From Fragilariopsis cylindrus CCMP1102 (lineage: Eukaryota; Bacillariophyta; Bacillariophyceae; Bacillariales; Bacillariaceae), in contig FMBT01000354.1 of NCBI GenBank assembly GCA_900095095.1, positions 1-64,000 on the forward strand: 64,000 nucleotides of DNA, given 5' to 3'. Shown piece after piece: positions 24,712 to 36,785 of the stretch (position 1 is the stretch's first letter; every line of letters starts with the position of its first letter). The notes under the pieces were generated by a model. It was not told the origin of the DNA. It ran no database searches and worked only from the letters and a program-made list of their open reading frames with translations. The translations under genes and the position numbers were made by a program.

Positions 24712-26644
24712 TTATTTGATGTTTTTAATCTTTCTTATTTTCGTACCTCCACTGTTGTCGACGATGATCTCAAATGCACCCTTCAAACGTCCAAACAACT
24801 GTTTAAGTTGTTGGGCTTTAGTGGCTCCAATAATAATCATGAAAAAAATAACGACAGCATACACATGCGATAACAATTCTGATGTATTCCTACACGTTTG
24901 AGAGTACGAAGAACAGGTACCATCTGTCACCGCCCTTAAAATATAGGAAACAAGAGCGATTGTCAATGGAATGATGTATCTATTAGAAAAAAAATGGAAG
25001 GAAGGAAACAAAAATACATTCGTGAGATGGTGGAAGTACAGCATAAAAGTTTTGCGAGTCGAAGACGAAAAAACTAACACATTCAGGTAATTATTTTTTG
25101 ATCCATACTGGCACAGTTGTATTCAAACCCGTTTCTGGACACGATGACGTCGTTTACTTACGTTTCAAGTCCAGCAAGAGGATTACGCCCTTCATTAAGA
25201 GATGTGTAAACTTCAAACTCCTTATCAATAACATCAAGTACCGATTGACGAGCTACTTCGATGGATTGTCTACTTCCGAAGGTTGCCATAGAGTCAAACA
25301 TATTCATAGCCTTCGTGAGGAGATGTTTGTGATCGTCTTCAAGTTCCTTGTGTTTATAAAATTATTGCAACTTGGACCAGAAATACGATTCATAAAGTCC
25401 TTATATTGATTGACAGCCAAATTGACAGCGTTTGAATTGTTTGCAGTAGCCGTCGCTTCTAACATGGTTGATGCCTCCGGAAAGGATGCACCACTAGCAA
25501 ACATTTCGGCATAGGCCTTGATGTACGATCCAAGTTCTACTGCAGTGACCTCTCTTCCGTGAATTACCTTCGGTTTGAGATTATCAACAGAAAATACTCG
25601 TTTGCAGTAACGATCAAGAAGATTCAAGAAAGTTTCATCCATTTTGGAAACTTCGCCTTGGAAATTCTTTTTAATGACAGGCATACCAGGATGAGACAAA
25701 CCAAAGCAGGTTGTCTTTTCAAAACAAGCTTGGATCTGTTCTCTTGTTTCTTGTAAATCCTTAGCTTCTCTCTCTGCGATGACTTTATCCATATATTCTT
25801 TCATTTCTTCTTCCATTCGATCATAATCTTCCTCGTCGTCAAAATGTTGCCAGTCACGAACAAGGAATTCCATTGTTTGGAAAGGCTTTCGGTCGACTGC
25901 TTTAGCAGTTTTTTGTTGAGCCGGAGATGAAGAATCATCGGCACCTTCTACAGCCAGTCTAGCATACTCTGAAAATAAGGCAAGTTGCTGTAAATTGTCT
26001 TCTTGGATTCTCTTGTCTACATTGTAAATTTGATAGGAGCTCAAAAGTGTACTCAATCCAAAGATAGCCGACGTTAATGACATGGTGGTTTCATTGTCAA
26101 ACATACCCTGCGAATCGACTAAAATTATTGCTAACGATTCACCATTCTTCATTTTGACAAAGTGAGGTTGACTCCACATCCAGATTCCAGTCGTGTCTCG
26201 ATCAGCACCACCTTTCCAATGAAAGGCATCATTACCGATGGATTCAATCCTTTCAAACCATTTCTGATCTTCGTCGTCAATCAGTTCTGCGGAACCTCTT
26301 TTTTTTAATTCATTCAAGTATGTCAAAAACCATGTCAATAGAAATGATTTTCCAGTACGAAAGGCACCCACAACACTGATCACAGAAACTTTCCAACCGG
26401 GAGGTATTTTCCTCATAATAGAGTTGAGTTTGTCCTCGTGAAAGTCGAAAGCGTATTTGTCGTCTTCAGTACCGATAGAGACAATTTGAATAGGTTCAGC
26501 GCCATCATTTCTTGTGGTTTTCTGATCGTCGCCGTCGATGGCTTCGTCGTCGTCGACAGGAACAGTAGGAATGATTGGAGGATTTTCCTCCTCGCTTCCG
26601 TCCGTGTGCTCAACGAGCACAACATCATCGTGTTCAGTCGTCAT
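24712..26644 (-). CDS. ATL: Atlastin-like dynamin-superfamily GTPase (2 exons)
   Basis: The ATG at 26644 begins an acidic N-terminus. Exon 1 runs to 25162 (donor GTAAGT) and exon 2 is 24979-24712. The GTPase domain has VVGAFRTGKSFLL (P-loop of the GBP/atlastin class), a long insert with FHWKGGADRDTTGIWMWS (switch I) and LVDSQGMFD (switch II, DxxG). The RD motif that replaces NKxD is in FLVRDWQHF. A helical middle domain follows. Near 25355 the frame is broken by what looks like one missing T in a run; the next frame gives KELEDDHKHLLTKAMNMFD and a helix ending at GRNPLAGLET, spliced to YIIPLTIALVSYILRAV. That and VYAVVIFFMIIIGAT form a membrane hairpin, as in atlastins, with a short basic amphipathic tail. 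The family fuses ER tubules. About 585 residues in total. Confidence 0.88.
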
Positions 26645-27251
26645 GGTAGCCGTGGTTGGTTTTGTTTTGTAACAACTCAATTCTTCTAAACAGCACTCAA
26701 GATGTGTCGTGTGTGCTAATGTTCTTGTAAAAACTGTCTCGTCATAGCAGTTACACAGTATTTAGTGCTGTATGTAGTATGTGACCGTTTCACCAAATTC
26801 CGCGCAAGCGGAATTTCGAAATTGCATACCTATCATACCTTCGTAATGTAGGATACTAGGACCTGTACAACATACATATACAGTACCTATTTCACGTCTG
26901 AAGAATCAATCCCAATCAATCCATCATCCATCAACTCCCGATCATCCTCTCGAAATTAGTTGGAAATAATAATTGATCGAAGCAAACACAATAAAGCAAG
27001 CTATAGCAAGTGAGAATTGGAATGATATCGAATACAACCATTCTACTCCTACGAAATATTTGAAAAATAATAGTCTGGAATCTGTTTCTGCTGTTAGTTA
27101 ACTAGCCTTCGTCACACATTGTATCAATTATACAGAAAGCATATCAAAGCCAAATAACAAATAACACTTAAAAAAGCGCAACGACGAAAAAAAAACACAC
27201 ACTCTCAAACTCACTCAATCAATACCGTACTTTACAGCTGTGACGACAAGG
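26645..27251. other. Divergent promoter region
   Basis: About 600 nt between the atlastin-like gene (minus) and the pseudouridine synthase gene (plus). AT-rich, no coding pattern; it holds both promoters. Confidence 0.45.
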
Positions 27252-27371
27252 ATGAAATATGTCGATTTCTGGTGGACTGCACTAATTATAATTGCTTTCT
27301 ATCACCGTACGATCATTGTTTCTTCGTTTATAATATTCTACAATGAAAATATTATACATCAACGATTCAAT

Positions 27372-27410
<39 letters not shown>

Positions 27411-29032
27411 ATTCGACAATCATTGATAATAAACGTCGAATCAACATCAACGCCGACGCCAACACCAATAGAAAAGGAAGGATCTGTGCAAGATGAAACT
27501 GCTTCGATTTCGTCATCAGTCACAGAAGGCAACGAGAATGACAACGATAATGACGAGCAGCAAAACCAACAACAACAGCAACAATCGTCATCGTCATCGT
27601 CATCGTCGAGACCGTTATTATTGCCATTGACGAGCGCTATACTTCGTATCAGTTATGATGGTTCAAGATTTAGTGGATGGAGTGCAGCTAATAAGAATAA
27701 CGACAACAATAACAATAACAACAACAACCACATTTCTGAGACGTTATCACCATCACAGCAACGACGACGACGGAAACGTAGTCGTCGTCGTGGATCGGAA
27801 GAATTTCAATCACAACAACAAAATTTACCAAAAGGATTTGTTCGGTCTGTAGAGGGTCTATTAAAAGAAAATTTAGCGAAACTATATGGTAATGTTGATC
27901 CAGAGACACGAATTGTTGTGGAGGGATGTTCTCGAACAGATAAGGGTGTGCATGCATCGTACATGATAGCTCAAGTATATTGTCTGAAAGAAGAATTCGC
28001 AATAATATTGCCATCATCCAAAGAATCGCACAATAATAATGTAACTGATAATAATAATGATCACAACGATCATAACGATCATAAAGATCATAATGATAAT
28101 GATAATGATAATGATACTGGCAGTGTCAATACTGGTATTGTCATCCCCGGTAAGAGAATACCACATCCGGCCACTCCTACAGATGATTCTTGTTTTGAAG
28201 TTCTTCCTTTGAATCTTAATCTCAGTAGGATTGCATTCACATTAAATCGAATGAACACACCAGATGTCCAAGTTACAGGAATCGCTCCCACACCATCATT
28301 TGATAATAATAATAATGACATTATTATTGATATTGACAATTCGTCATCGGAAATAGATAATAAAAAGAAAAAGAACAATATCTTCCATGCATCATTGAGT
28401 AGCAAAGTAAAATCTACGAGTATCGTATATCGACAGGAGACACGTATGATCCAACCCTACGAAAATTTGAGTGGTATACTGGATCGTCCGATCTAGATTG
28501 GCAAAGATGAAGATTGCTTGTGAATTATTACAAGGAACACATGATTTTTCGGCCTTTCAAGGTGCAGCACGGGGGTCTGACGAGAAACAGAAACGTATCA
28601 AACAACAGGAATCGTCGTCGTCGTCTATCTTCTTCTTCTTCGTCAACAATGTGTACGTTAAATTATATACACGTCGACTTGAAACATCCAGCAATCGCTC
28701 ATGACGACGAACAATATTATTTCCCCGGCGTCGATCCACCTGTACAAAACTATAATATCGTAATAAAAGGTGATAGATTCCTTTATAAAATGGTACGATT
28801 CCTTGTTGGTTCCCTCGTTGCAATAGGGAATGGAAAATTAGAATTGGACGATATACAAAGAGCTATAGACACGGGAAGCTGGGATATCATCGATGATCCG
28901 AGTGATCGACGAAAGCAATTCGAATGCGCTCCAGCTCATGGACTTGTATTGACTCAGGTGGATTACGGCGATGAGGTATTCTTCGACTGGCAACCACTAC
29001 GGGAAATAGAAGAAGAAAAGAGGAATAAATAG
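27252..29032 (+). CDS. TruA/PUS3-type tRNA pseudouridine synthase with N-terminal hydrophobic leader
   Basis: The ATG at 27252 opens a hydrophobic segment ([24 protein letters not shown]), then a run of 13 His. After low-complexity Gln, Ser and Asn stretches come [15 protein letters not shown] (the TruA family's first motif) and [11 protein letters not shown], which carries the catalytic Asp. Long Asn/Asp inserts follow. At about 28405, 28505 and 28600-28630 the frame changes by one base; across them the protein reads [10 protein letters not shown], then [14 protein letters not shown], then [17 protein letters not shown], then a Ser-rich stretch, then [24 protein letters not shown] and the closing [13 protein letters not shown]. 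These are successive conserved blocks of one TruA protein, so I treat it as one gene. The enzyme converts uridines at tRNA positions 38-40 to pseudouridine. The leader with Phe after a Val-Ser-Ser cleavage site suggests plastid import (inference). Confidence 0.83.
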
Positions 29033-29245
29033 GATTCAAAATATAATATAATACTGAAGTATTTATTTAATGAAAATAAAAGTATATTCTATCTATGGTA
29101 CTGTATTCAATATAGAGTGATAGTTGTGACACTCGTTACCGATTAATGCGTGTATTCTGTATAGCAGTAGTTTAATTGAAATAACGCTGCAATGCTAATG
29201 TTCCACGCAAAAACAACTTGCAGATGCACACAATATATAATGTTG

Positions 29246-29800
29246 CTATAGTTCGCTGTTTACTGTACTTTCAATGTCGTCTTCTTTTTCATCAGCAGAT
29301 ATACCCATACTTGCTAGATGCTTCGCCATTAAATGCTCGCCTGCTGTAATCACTTTATACTTCGTGCTATCATCATCGCCACCACCACCACCACCACGAC
29401 AACACTTAAGTGGCTCGATCGGTGTATCTCCATTTATGTTTACAAAATATGCCATAGAATATCGACGTTCATGTGCCTCAGTTGATGGCATTACCACTCT
29501 ATGCATCGTACTGACCCATTCATCATTTGTCCATCGTTGCATCAAATCTCCCAAGTTTACAATCAATGATCCTGGAACCAAAGGTACAGGGAACCATCTC
29601 TGCTTCACTTCGCTACTGTCACTAGCATTTTTATCGTCACTATTGGTATTATTATTAGTATTAGTATTATCCCGCAGCAAGACTTCAAGCCCATTTTTTG
29701 GGTAGCAAGAATCGTTAGTGCACCATAATCTGTATGCGCCCCTGCTCGTATAAGACGGATGGATGATTCATTATTTTGTGTTGTTGTTGTTGTTAGTGAA

Positions 29801-29837
<37 letters not shown>

Positions 29838-30654
29838 CCAGCAGGGGATAATAATGTACAAGTCGAAGCGCAGACATATGATGATCCATCTTGTTCTCAA
29901 AAAAAGATGGAGATTCCTCCAATGCCCATGCGAATATTTCCAACACGATCAGTGCAAGATCCTCCATTCGTAGGTAATATGCCTCTAATGAATTTCGAAA
30001 GTCTTGTATTGATATATTGGACGACGAATCGATCCATTGACGAGCAGGCATTCCTGATCCATTTTCATCAGGAGGACCAACAGCAAATGTCTCTTTCAAG
30101 TCTGCGAGTTGCTGTCGTGAGGACGACGTTTCGTCGTCGTTATCGTCTTCGTTGTCTATCATTTTCCCTTTGGTTAAGGTCTCTGTTCGCTCATAACCAT
30201 AAGGATACTTCGAACTATCTGCAGTCTGATGGAGTAGTTTTTCATTTGTAGATAGGTCAAAGAATTCTCTTGAGGCATCCCATGTTCTTTGGAACAAGTC
30301 TTGGTCGTCATCACTATCAATGACACCCGTAATTTGGAAAAATCCCACTTCCTTACAGGCTTTTCGTATCAGTTGTATAATATTTCGTTGTTCCTCGGTA
30401 AGAAGAGTTTTATCATTATTTGTTTTTGTTTTTGTCTTTTCCAACAACCATGGACCTAAATCTATAACAGGAACACGTACTTCTTCTTCTTCTTCTTCAC
30501 GGTTGTTGCCATCGCCATCGCCATCGCCATTGCCATTGCCATTGTTGTTGTTGTTGCTGCTGGTGTCATTAGCGGCCGCGAAGGAGACGACAATGATGGC
30601 GATCACGAGATACGTGAATAACAGTGAAGCGATTCGATTCATTCTCGTCATCAT
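29246..30654 (-). CDS. Secretory 2-oxoglutarate/Fe(II) dioxygenase (isopenicillin N synthase-like)
   Basis: The ATG at 30654 starts a signal peptide (SLLFTYLVIAIIVVSFAAA) followed by a Gly/Asn/Asp linker. The DIOX_N domain begins VRVPVIDLGPWL (about residue 60) and includes CKEVGFFQITG. The 2OG-Fe(II) domain has HTDYGALTILATQ, whose His and Asp bind iron, and, after a frame break, WFPVPLVPGSLIVNLGDLMQRWTN and STMHRVVMP, whose His is the third ligand; RYSMAYF follows, giving the Arg and Ser that hold 2-oxoglutarate. The break is near 29692-29698: an A run is one base short and the restored frame reads QKNGLEVLL. A Gln tract and an Asn tract lie inside the domain. The substrate is unknown; related enzymes hydroxylate or desaturate small molecules. 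The ER signal is unusual for this family, which is commonly cytosolic. Confidence 0.85.
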
Positions 30655-31088
30655 TCCTAAAGTACCAAGTAAGTACTAAAATGTCATTGTTTGTTTCATT
30701 GTCATCAGTCCTGCATGGTAATTGTCATCGATTTCAATAATTGTTAGAATGTGAGACTGATGGCAAAGTTTCATCGAAGTAAGTCGTGATACTGTAGTGT
30801 TGAAATGAGAATCGAATCTAATCGACCTAGTCAAAAACAAAAGTCGTTTTTTTCGTGGATAGAAATTGATCTTCTGTCATCCTTCCGACAATCGGCGGCA
30901 AATATTTTTTTCTGACTACATTTTATATAATCAATAACATTTGATTATCATGTATTAATGGGTTTTTGTTGAATTTGAACCGTGCTGTTTAGTTGTTTAG
31001 TACAGTAGTTACAATTTTTGTTGACAGCATAAGCACATAAGTTCAACCAACGTTCGTTGACGAACAAACCACGCACCAAACAACCAGG
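30655..31088. other. Divergent promoter region
   Basis: About 430 AT-rich nt between the dioxygenase (minus) and the SRP54 M-like gene (plus). No coding pattern seen. Confidence 0.4.
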
Positions 31089-31904
31089 ATGATGGCAAGA
31101 AACAACGGCATTATCGCCATTCGCCGTGTTGGATATTTGTCGTCAACGTCATCGCTGTCGACTTTAATTCCAAATAATAAGAATAATAATAATCATCATC
31201 ATATACGCAATTTTCATAGCAATAATAATTGCCGTTACATCCATTCGTATCAACATCAAAATCAACAACAACAGCATGCTATTTACCGCTCGCCATCATC
31301 AGGATCGTCATTATATTTCTCATCAACTGCTGCGCCTGATGATAATAACAGTGGTCCAGGTGGAGTTCGAGGTTGGATGAATGATCGTCGTGACCGACAA
31401 GAACAGGAACGATATATAGAACAAATGACACGATTGTCTGATATGGAGGCATTTACGATGGAAAATTATCGTGACGAGCTTAGTCGGGGTGTTCATGGTG
31501 GTGGTATTATGTCGAAAATACCATTTATGCAAACTAAGGAAGTGGAACAGGCCAAGGAAGTGGTGGATGTTGTGAAAAAAATAATTGAAGTTGTCGGACC
31601 GCATGCAACAGCAGAAGATTTACTTCAAATGGATCGATTGCAGCGACTTCGAGTTGCGACTACTGCAAATAAAACACTAGAAGAAATATCAATTATGGTC
31701 AGTCAAATTACGAATATGGATGTGATGCAAAAAACGCTTCGGAAACGACGATTAGAAGGTAAACCAATCCCACCCGATAAGGATTCAATGCAATCTGTTA
31801 TTCAAAAGGATGCAATTAATGTTCTGTCGAAATCTCAAAGGGATATGTTAAAAAGTCGTCAGGTGAATAATGCAAAACGAATGGCACGGAAGAGACGATC
31901 ATAA
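31089..31904 (+). CDS. SRP54 M-domain-like protein without GTPase domain, probably organellar
   Basis: The protein has 271 residues in one exon. The first 80 residues are rich in Ser, Asn, His and Arg and lack acids, as in mitochondrial presequences. From about residue 120 the sequence is alpha-helical: MEAFTMENYRDEL recalls the FTLEDF start of the SRP54 M domain, GGGIMSKIPFM recalls the Gly-Leu-Met loop, and MDRLQRLRVATTANKTLEEI followed by SQITNMDVMQKTLRKRR recalls NGSRRKRIAKGSG..VEEVN..L..F..M. The C-terminus is strongly basic. There is no NG GTPase domain, so it cannot cycle like SRP54. I infer a stand-alone M-like RNA- or signal-binding protein of an organelle. The match is by pattern, not by search, and is moderate. 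Confidence 0.55.
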   Translation: MMARNNGIIAIRRVGYLSSTSSLSTLIPNNKNNNNHHHIRNFHSNNNCRYIHSYQHQNQQQQHAIYRSPSSGSSLYFSSTAAPDDNNSGPGGVRGWMNDRRDRQEQERYIEQMTRLSDMEAFTMENYRDELSRGVHGGGIMSKIPFMQTKEVEQAKEVVDVVKKIIEVVGPHATAEDLLQMDRLQRLRVATTANKTLEEISIMVSQITNMDVMQKTLRKRRLEGKPIPPDKDSMQSVIQKDAINVLSKSQRDMLKSRQVNNAKRMARKRRS

Positions 31905-32345
31905 ATATATAAAAACAATTAAGATATAATAATATAGGACTAATATAATATATTATAATACAGTAGCATAGCAGTACATGACGTTTTTGGATTTAATACA
32001 TGTGTTTAATTTATCGTACCGTTCTAAAAAGTGCGCAATAACTGTATAGAACAACTCCCACATATCATTGACGGTAACGATTGTATTCGTTGCTTATAAA
32101 AGAAATAAGTGATAGATTCCAATTATGTTGTTTGAGTGTTTAAATTTTATTTATTATTGAATATATTATAGACTGATTACGTCAGGAACAATTTCGATTT
32201 TTGACCTTCAGTTAGCAGTAATAAGTGCAATAACTTGTTCGTTAACATATTCGTTAACATATAGTATACAAGTAAGTCCCTTTTCCTAGACTAAAGCTTC
32301 ACAGCACAGAGTTGTATGAAATATATTTTCTACAGACATAAGTGT
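31905..32345. other. Convergent intergenic region
   Basis: About 440 AT-rich nt between two converging 3' ends. It contains a short tandem of TTCGTTAACATAT near 32238-32262 and nothing else I can name. Confidence 0.45.
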
Positions 32346-34373
32346 TTAAGCAACGGAGGTGGAATTGGCAATGATATAATAACTTGGTGCCGAGGGTGAA
32401 TAATAACAGAAAGCCATGATTCCTGCAGAGCTCAGACAGGTGATGAAAAAAGTGCCGACCCATCCAAAGAATACCTTTAGCATGAACTTCCACTGTACTT
32501 TAGCAGCTCCTTCGACTGCTCCAACTCCAACAGTTCCACCGATGGTACTTTGCGTTGTGCTTACAGGAATACCAACATAACTTGCAGTCACCACAACAAG
32601 TGTCGTGGAAAGCTGGATGCAGAATCCTCTTGAGGGAGAGAGTTTCGTGAGCCGATAACCGATCGATATAATAACCTTGTAGCCAAAAAGGGCGAGACCA
32701 ACGACAATTCCGATGGCTCCCATTACCAAAACCCATTGGGGTACCGGCGCAGTTTTAGTGAGCACACCTGTTTCGTAAATTGCTAGCACCGCACAGATAG
32801 GAGCAATGGCGTTAGCAACATCATTCGAACCGTGTGCGAATGAGAGGGCACACGCGGTGAAGACTTGAAGGTAGGAGTATAGTACCTCCGATTTTGCGTC
32901 ATAAAGTTCGGACTTATCCCATAAGTCAGCCGCATCCTCATCCATATCCATTGCTTCCTTTTCCAGGTCGCGTTTGTAGGTCGAATCCGCCACTTTTTTG
33001 AAAAAATTGCTCATTCTGGTCTCCTTCTTTTCGTCTTCTACAGGTAATGAATCAGACGACCCGTCTTGTAGAGAATCCGTATTAGCTGCCTTTTCTACCG
33101 GTAATACATCTGATCCGATTTCTAGAGAATCCGTTGTAGCTTCTTTCTTCTCTTTTCCTAATGATGAATCCTCCGATCCGTCTTCTTGGGGAGTATTCGT
33201 TCCACTCTCAAGCTCAAGATTGCTAGTTACATCCAAGTCCGCTCCTTCTTTCGCTTCATTTTCCAGCCTGATGATCCTGTTCTTGAGCCATCCGACTACC
33301 GCGACCTGGAATATAACAGCCACAACGAACGATGATCCGAAAGCGATGGCAAGCTTGATCCCTGTGTCGATCTTGAATTTCTTCAGGCCCTTGTGCATCA
33401 CGAAGAAGCTGTTAATGGCAAGTGTGATGAAAATCACTAACGAATACGTCATGGCTGATCGGTTGAAGGGATCTTTGCTCTTGAGTACAAATGTTCGCAC
33501 GAGGAAGAACATAATGTATCCAATCACTGCCGTGATCTACATTAAAAAAGGGGAAACGAGATACAGTCGGTGATGAAACAAGATAATCAAGATTAGATGT
33601 GATGTGAAAGTAAGCAAGAATTCAATTGGTCCATTTATACCGTACGAAGTTATGCCACAAACAAATGCATTATCATCTACTGCAATATTATTGTCTGGTA
33701 TACATCTGTATCTGTATCTGGTACTTACCGCAGGCGCCGCAACCCAAGAAATAAAGATCTTAGAAAGACTACCCCACATGATGGATTCCCACCCATTGGC
33801 TGCAACACTGAATCCTACAATGGCAGCAATGATGGTGTGCGTTGTAGATACTGGTAAGCCGTATGCGGTTGCGAGGATCAACCAAAATGATGCGTTCACG
33901 AGCGCAACGAGCATCCCAAAGGCCAATACCTCTTGCTGATCCTCGTAAACTTCCATGTTAAGAATGCCAGAGCGGATTGTCTTGGTGACAGAAGCACCGA
34001 GTAGGGCAGCCCCTGCGAATTCAAACACGGCGGCCACACCGACAGCCTAGATGGGTAGATGGAAAATGGTAGAAAGTAAGAATATATTAGTTTGAGCACA
34101 AGTATGAAGTAAGTACAAAGTTTTGTTATATTGAAGAAGAAAGAAAAGGTTCGTAGTTCATAGTAATTTGGTTGTTGATGTTGATATTGATGTCGGTTGA
34201 GTTCTTACCTGAAAAAGCGTCAGTGACTTTGCTGCGACTGTGGTTGCAAAGCAGTTACCAACATCGTTAGCTCCTATACCGAATGACATAAAGAAGCCAA
34301 AGACACAAGCGGCAATTGCCATCCAGTAAAGTTCTGGGTAGGCTGCATCTTCTGGGGATGGTATTAACGACAT
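32346..34373 (-). CDS. PiT/SLC20-family phosphate transporter (3 exons)
   Basis: Exons 34373-34209, 34046-33729 and 33536-32346, all phase 0, give 557 residues. The two inverted PiT signatures are present: GANDVGN (about residue 34) in the N-terminal half and [11 protein letters not shown] in the C-terminal half, each followed by the PVSTT motif ([12 protein letters not shown] and [14 protein letters not shown]). About ten hydrophobic helices surround a large hydrophilic, Glu/Ser-rich cytosolic loop (about residues 265-370), which carries imperfect repeats of the type [13 protein letters not shown]. This PHO4 family transports inorganic phosphate with sodium or protons. Sodium coupling is likely in a marine alga (inference). 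The frame is intact across all exons, and the introns have clear GTAAG donors. Confidence 0.95.
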
Positions 34374-34944
34374 ATTGCTTCTATTGCGGTTTTTGGTGAA
34401 GAAGAAAAAGAAAAGATGGACTGAAATGCAACTTTTTTTTAATGAGAAGAGGTGAGTAGAAAATAAGATTTGTTTTATTCCTTGGAGGAGTTCGGTGTGT
34501 AGTGGTACAAACTTGAATACTGTACTCTAACTGCGATACTAATCAATCATCCGATAAAGAATAAAAACGTGACTACCGTACTAATCCGTAATCCTACGTA
34601 TTTTGCTTGGTTAATAAAGCATTGGAATTTTGTCGACTCTGTTGTCCCGCCCATTAACAGGCCTCATAACCTAATCTAGTTCTTTTAGGTGGCTTAAGTG
34701 AGTTGATTAATTAAGCCAAGGAAATTTCAAAACGAATCTCTTTTGAATCTTCGTCTGTGAATTAGTAATGGCGAATGTTGAATCATTGTTGTGTGATGTC
34801 AGCGTCATAATGATGCGTATAAATCGTCGTAAGTACTAGAAGTTAGCCAGATAATAAAACCAACTGCCGGTTAAATCAAAAATTTCACTCTTGTTTTCGA
34901 CGATTTAGAAATTATTCCCACGATTGCTTGTTTCGGAAACACTT

Positions 34945-34979
34945 CCCATGCATGATAATGTATCCCATGCATGATAATG
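34945..34979. repeat. Two tandem copies of a 16-nt unit
   Basis: CCCATGCATGATAATG occurs at 34945-34960 and again at 34964-34979, separated by TAT. The unit contains the palindrome ATGCAT, which occurs once more just after the second copy. Confidence 0.85.
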
Positions 34980-35306
34980 CATGATACGCGTGGCCAATTC
35001 ACCGCAAAAAATAAATATGTATGATAAAAATAATTTCTAAACAATGCACACATGATAGGAAGAAGTCAAGGAACAAGCAAACAGAAGAAGAATGTTCTCA
35101 TAACCTGTAATTTCTAGCTACCTAAGTTCACTAGACTGGTTGACTTCTATGCTATTAACGTATGTAAATAGTGTTTACTAGAAGTGTGAGCTTAGTTGCT
35201 CTCTTTGATCGGCTATATCTACTCATATGGTCTGTCCTTGGTCAATCATTCCATAGTGACACATGTCTTATGTGTCTTACAACTACATCTATTGTATTTG
35301 TATTTG

Positions 35307-35331
35307 TATATATATATATATATATATATAT
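35307..35331. repeat. (TA)n microsatellite
   Basis: About twelve TA units in a row, following two TATTTG units. Confidence 0.9.
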
Positions 35332-35839
35332 TGGTCATTGTTATGTTATGCTGATCTATTGAGTGATAATTCCATTACTTACGTAGTAAAAAAAGAACAA
35401 CTTTGAACATTATTCAGTAACAACAGCAGGCAAATATATACATGTTGCTGATGGAAAGAATGCAACCGGCACACCATGCGTTGCTGGTTATGCTTGGTAG
35501 TTATACAGGATTTGATTTTGCATTCCCAACTCTAGATTTGAAAATAGAAGTCGTGTCTGGTACGGCAATCATAGGTCCATTCTCAAACATTCTTTATGCT
35601 GTAGGTACTAGGTGGTGGTATGTGGTATGGGGGTGTGTTTGACGTGTGTATATTGTCAACAAAATAATATTACCACAGGAAACATGCATAATAGAACATT
35701 GATAGATGCTAGACGATAGCTAGCTAATAATACGGTTCTAGAAGAAAATGTTGCGATAATCAAATTCGTAACAGAATATGATTTTTGTTAAATATGAACT
35801 AATTAAACGATTGGTATTTCCACCACTAAATTGGAAAGT

Positions 35840-36084
35840 TATAAACTTGTAAAATTGGATACATATTCAACACAACATATCTGGAGTCCGACAAACACCC
35901 AGAACTAGCGGCTTGGGTTAAAAGGCAGATGGAAAATGAGAGGATCTATCAGAGAATGGTAGAGCAAATAAATAGTAAACCAAGTGCAGAAAAGGAGGAA
36001 ACTCACCGCAAGTTGACGGCAATTGGATTCTTCAAAGACGTTCCTGGTCTCTACCCACAATTTGTTTTCCTTTTGGATAAATAA
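35840..36084 (+). pseudogene. Possible fragment of a helicase-associated (HA) domain protein
   Basis: An open frame without its own ATG reads about 80 residues before the stop at 36082-36084. It includes KHPELAAWVKRQ followed, some 30 residues later, by RKLTAIGFF. Helicase-associated domains, which occur in large numbers in diatom genomes, have the pattern of an L..W...QR helix, then L..R...L..IGF. Spacing and residues agree loosely, and KHPELAAWV is unusual for random sequence. There is no start, no second domain and no splice signal that joins it to another exon. I call it a relic with low confidence; chance cannot be excluded. Confidence 0.3.
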
Positions 36085-36785
36085 TGGAAGGAGAACTATA
36101 GAATTTTGGCAAAACTTTTTGCCGAGTTTGGTGAAGAATGTCTTCCAAATTGTCATACTAATAAAGTGATAATGGTACATTTATTTTTGAATGATGCACA
36201 AGATGACATGATGGGATTTAAGTGCTTCTGTGGGTAAAAACAAGTAAATTCAAATCAATGCAAATGCACATGGGTTCCTAGACCCTATTGCTGTTGCCCC
36301 TCTGTTTTAGACCCTGAGATGAGCCTTTTTCTGTGTTGTGTCTGGAGGAAATATGTAAGAAGTTGACAGTAAAAAAAATACTTTCATAGCAGAAAAACCC
36401 TTTATCAGGACTGTAGCTTCCCTCATCAGCTAAAAGACTGATCCTGTGTCAGAAGGGAGAAAAAATAAAAGGATCTTAGACTAAAAATTATAGAGATCTT
36501 CTGAAAGATGATGTATGCATAGAAACAGTATCTGGTTCTTGCTCAACAGAGGCCGTAAAATTTCTAGACCCCTGTTGCTCACAGTATGTGATTATGGACC
36601 ATAGTTTCCAGAAATTTTAAATAATTATGACCAGTAGGTATTGAATCAATATAATGAACTTTATCTGCTATCTATTGATAACGTACTAGTATTATAACAA
36701 TAGCACAGACACTTTCTGTTGTAGCCTTGACAATATAAGATATTCTATTCTCTTTAGATTTTTTTCGCTTGCCTACTCTACTTCC

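Larger units (their letters stand above)
34374..36785. other. Long intergenic region between PiT and CIAO1 genes
   Basis: About 2.4 kb of AT-rich DNA without an intact gene. It contains two short tandem repeats, a TA microsatellite and a possible helicase-associated-domain fragment, listed separately. A 66-codon frame at 35442-35642 and a 91-codon minus-strand frame at 35905-36180 have no family resemblance. Confidence 0.5.

Noticed and set aside
27371-27411. CAT/ATG repeat as a regulatory or structural element
   Set aside because: It is in frame and encodes the 13-His run of the pseudouridine synthase; similar trinucleotide runs are common across the window.
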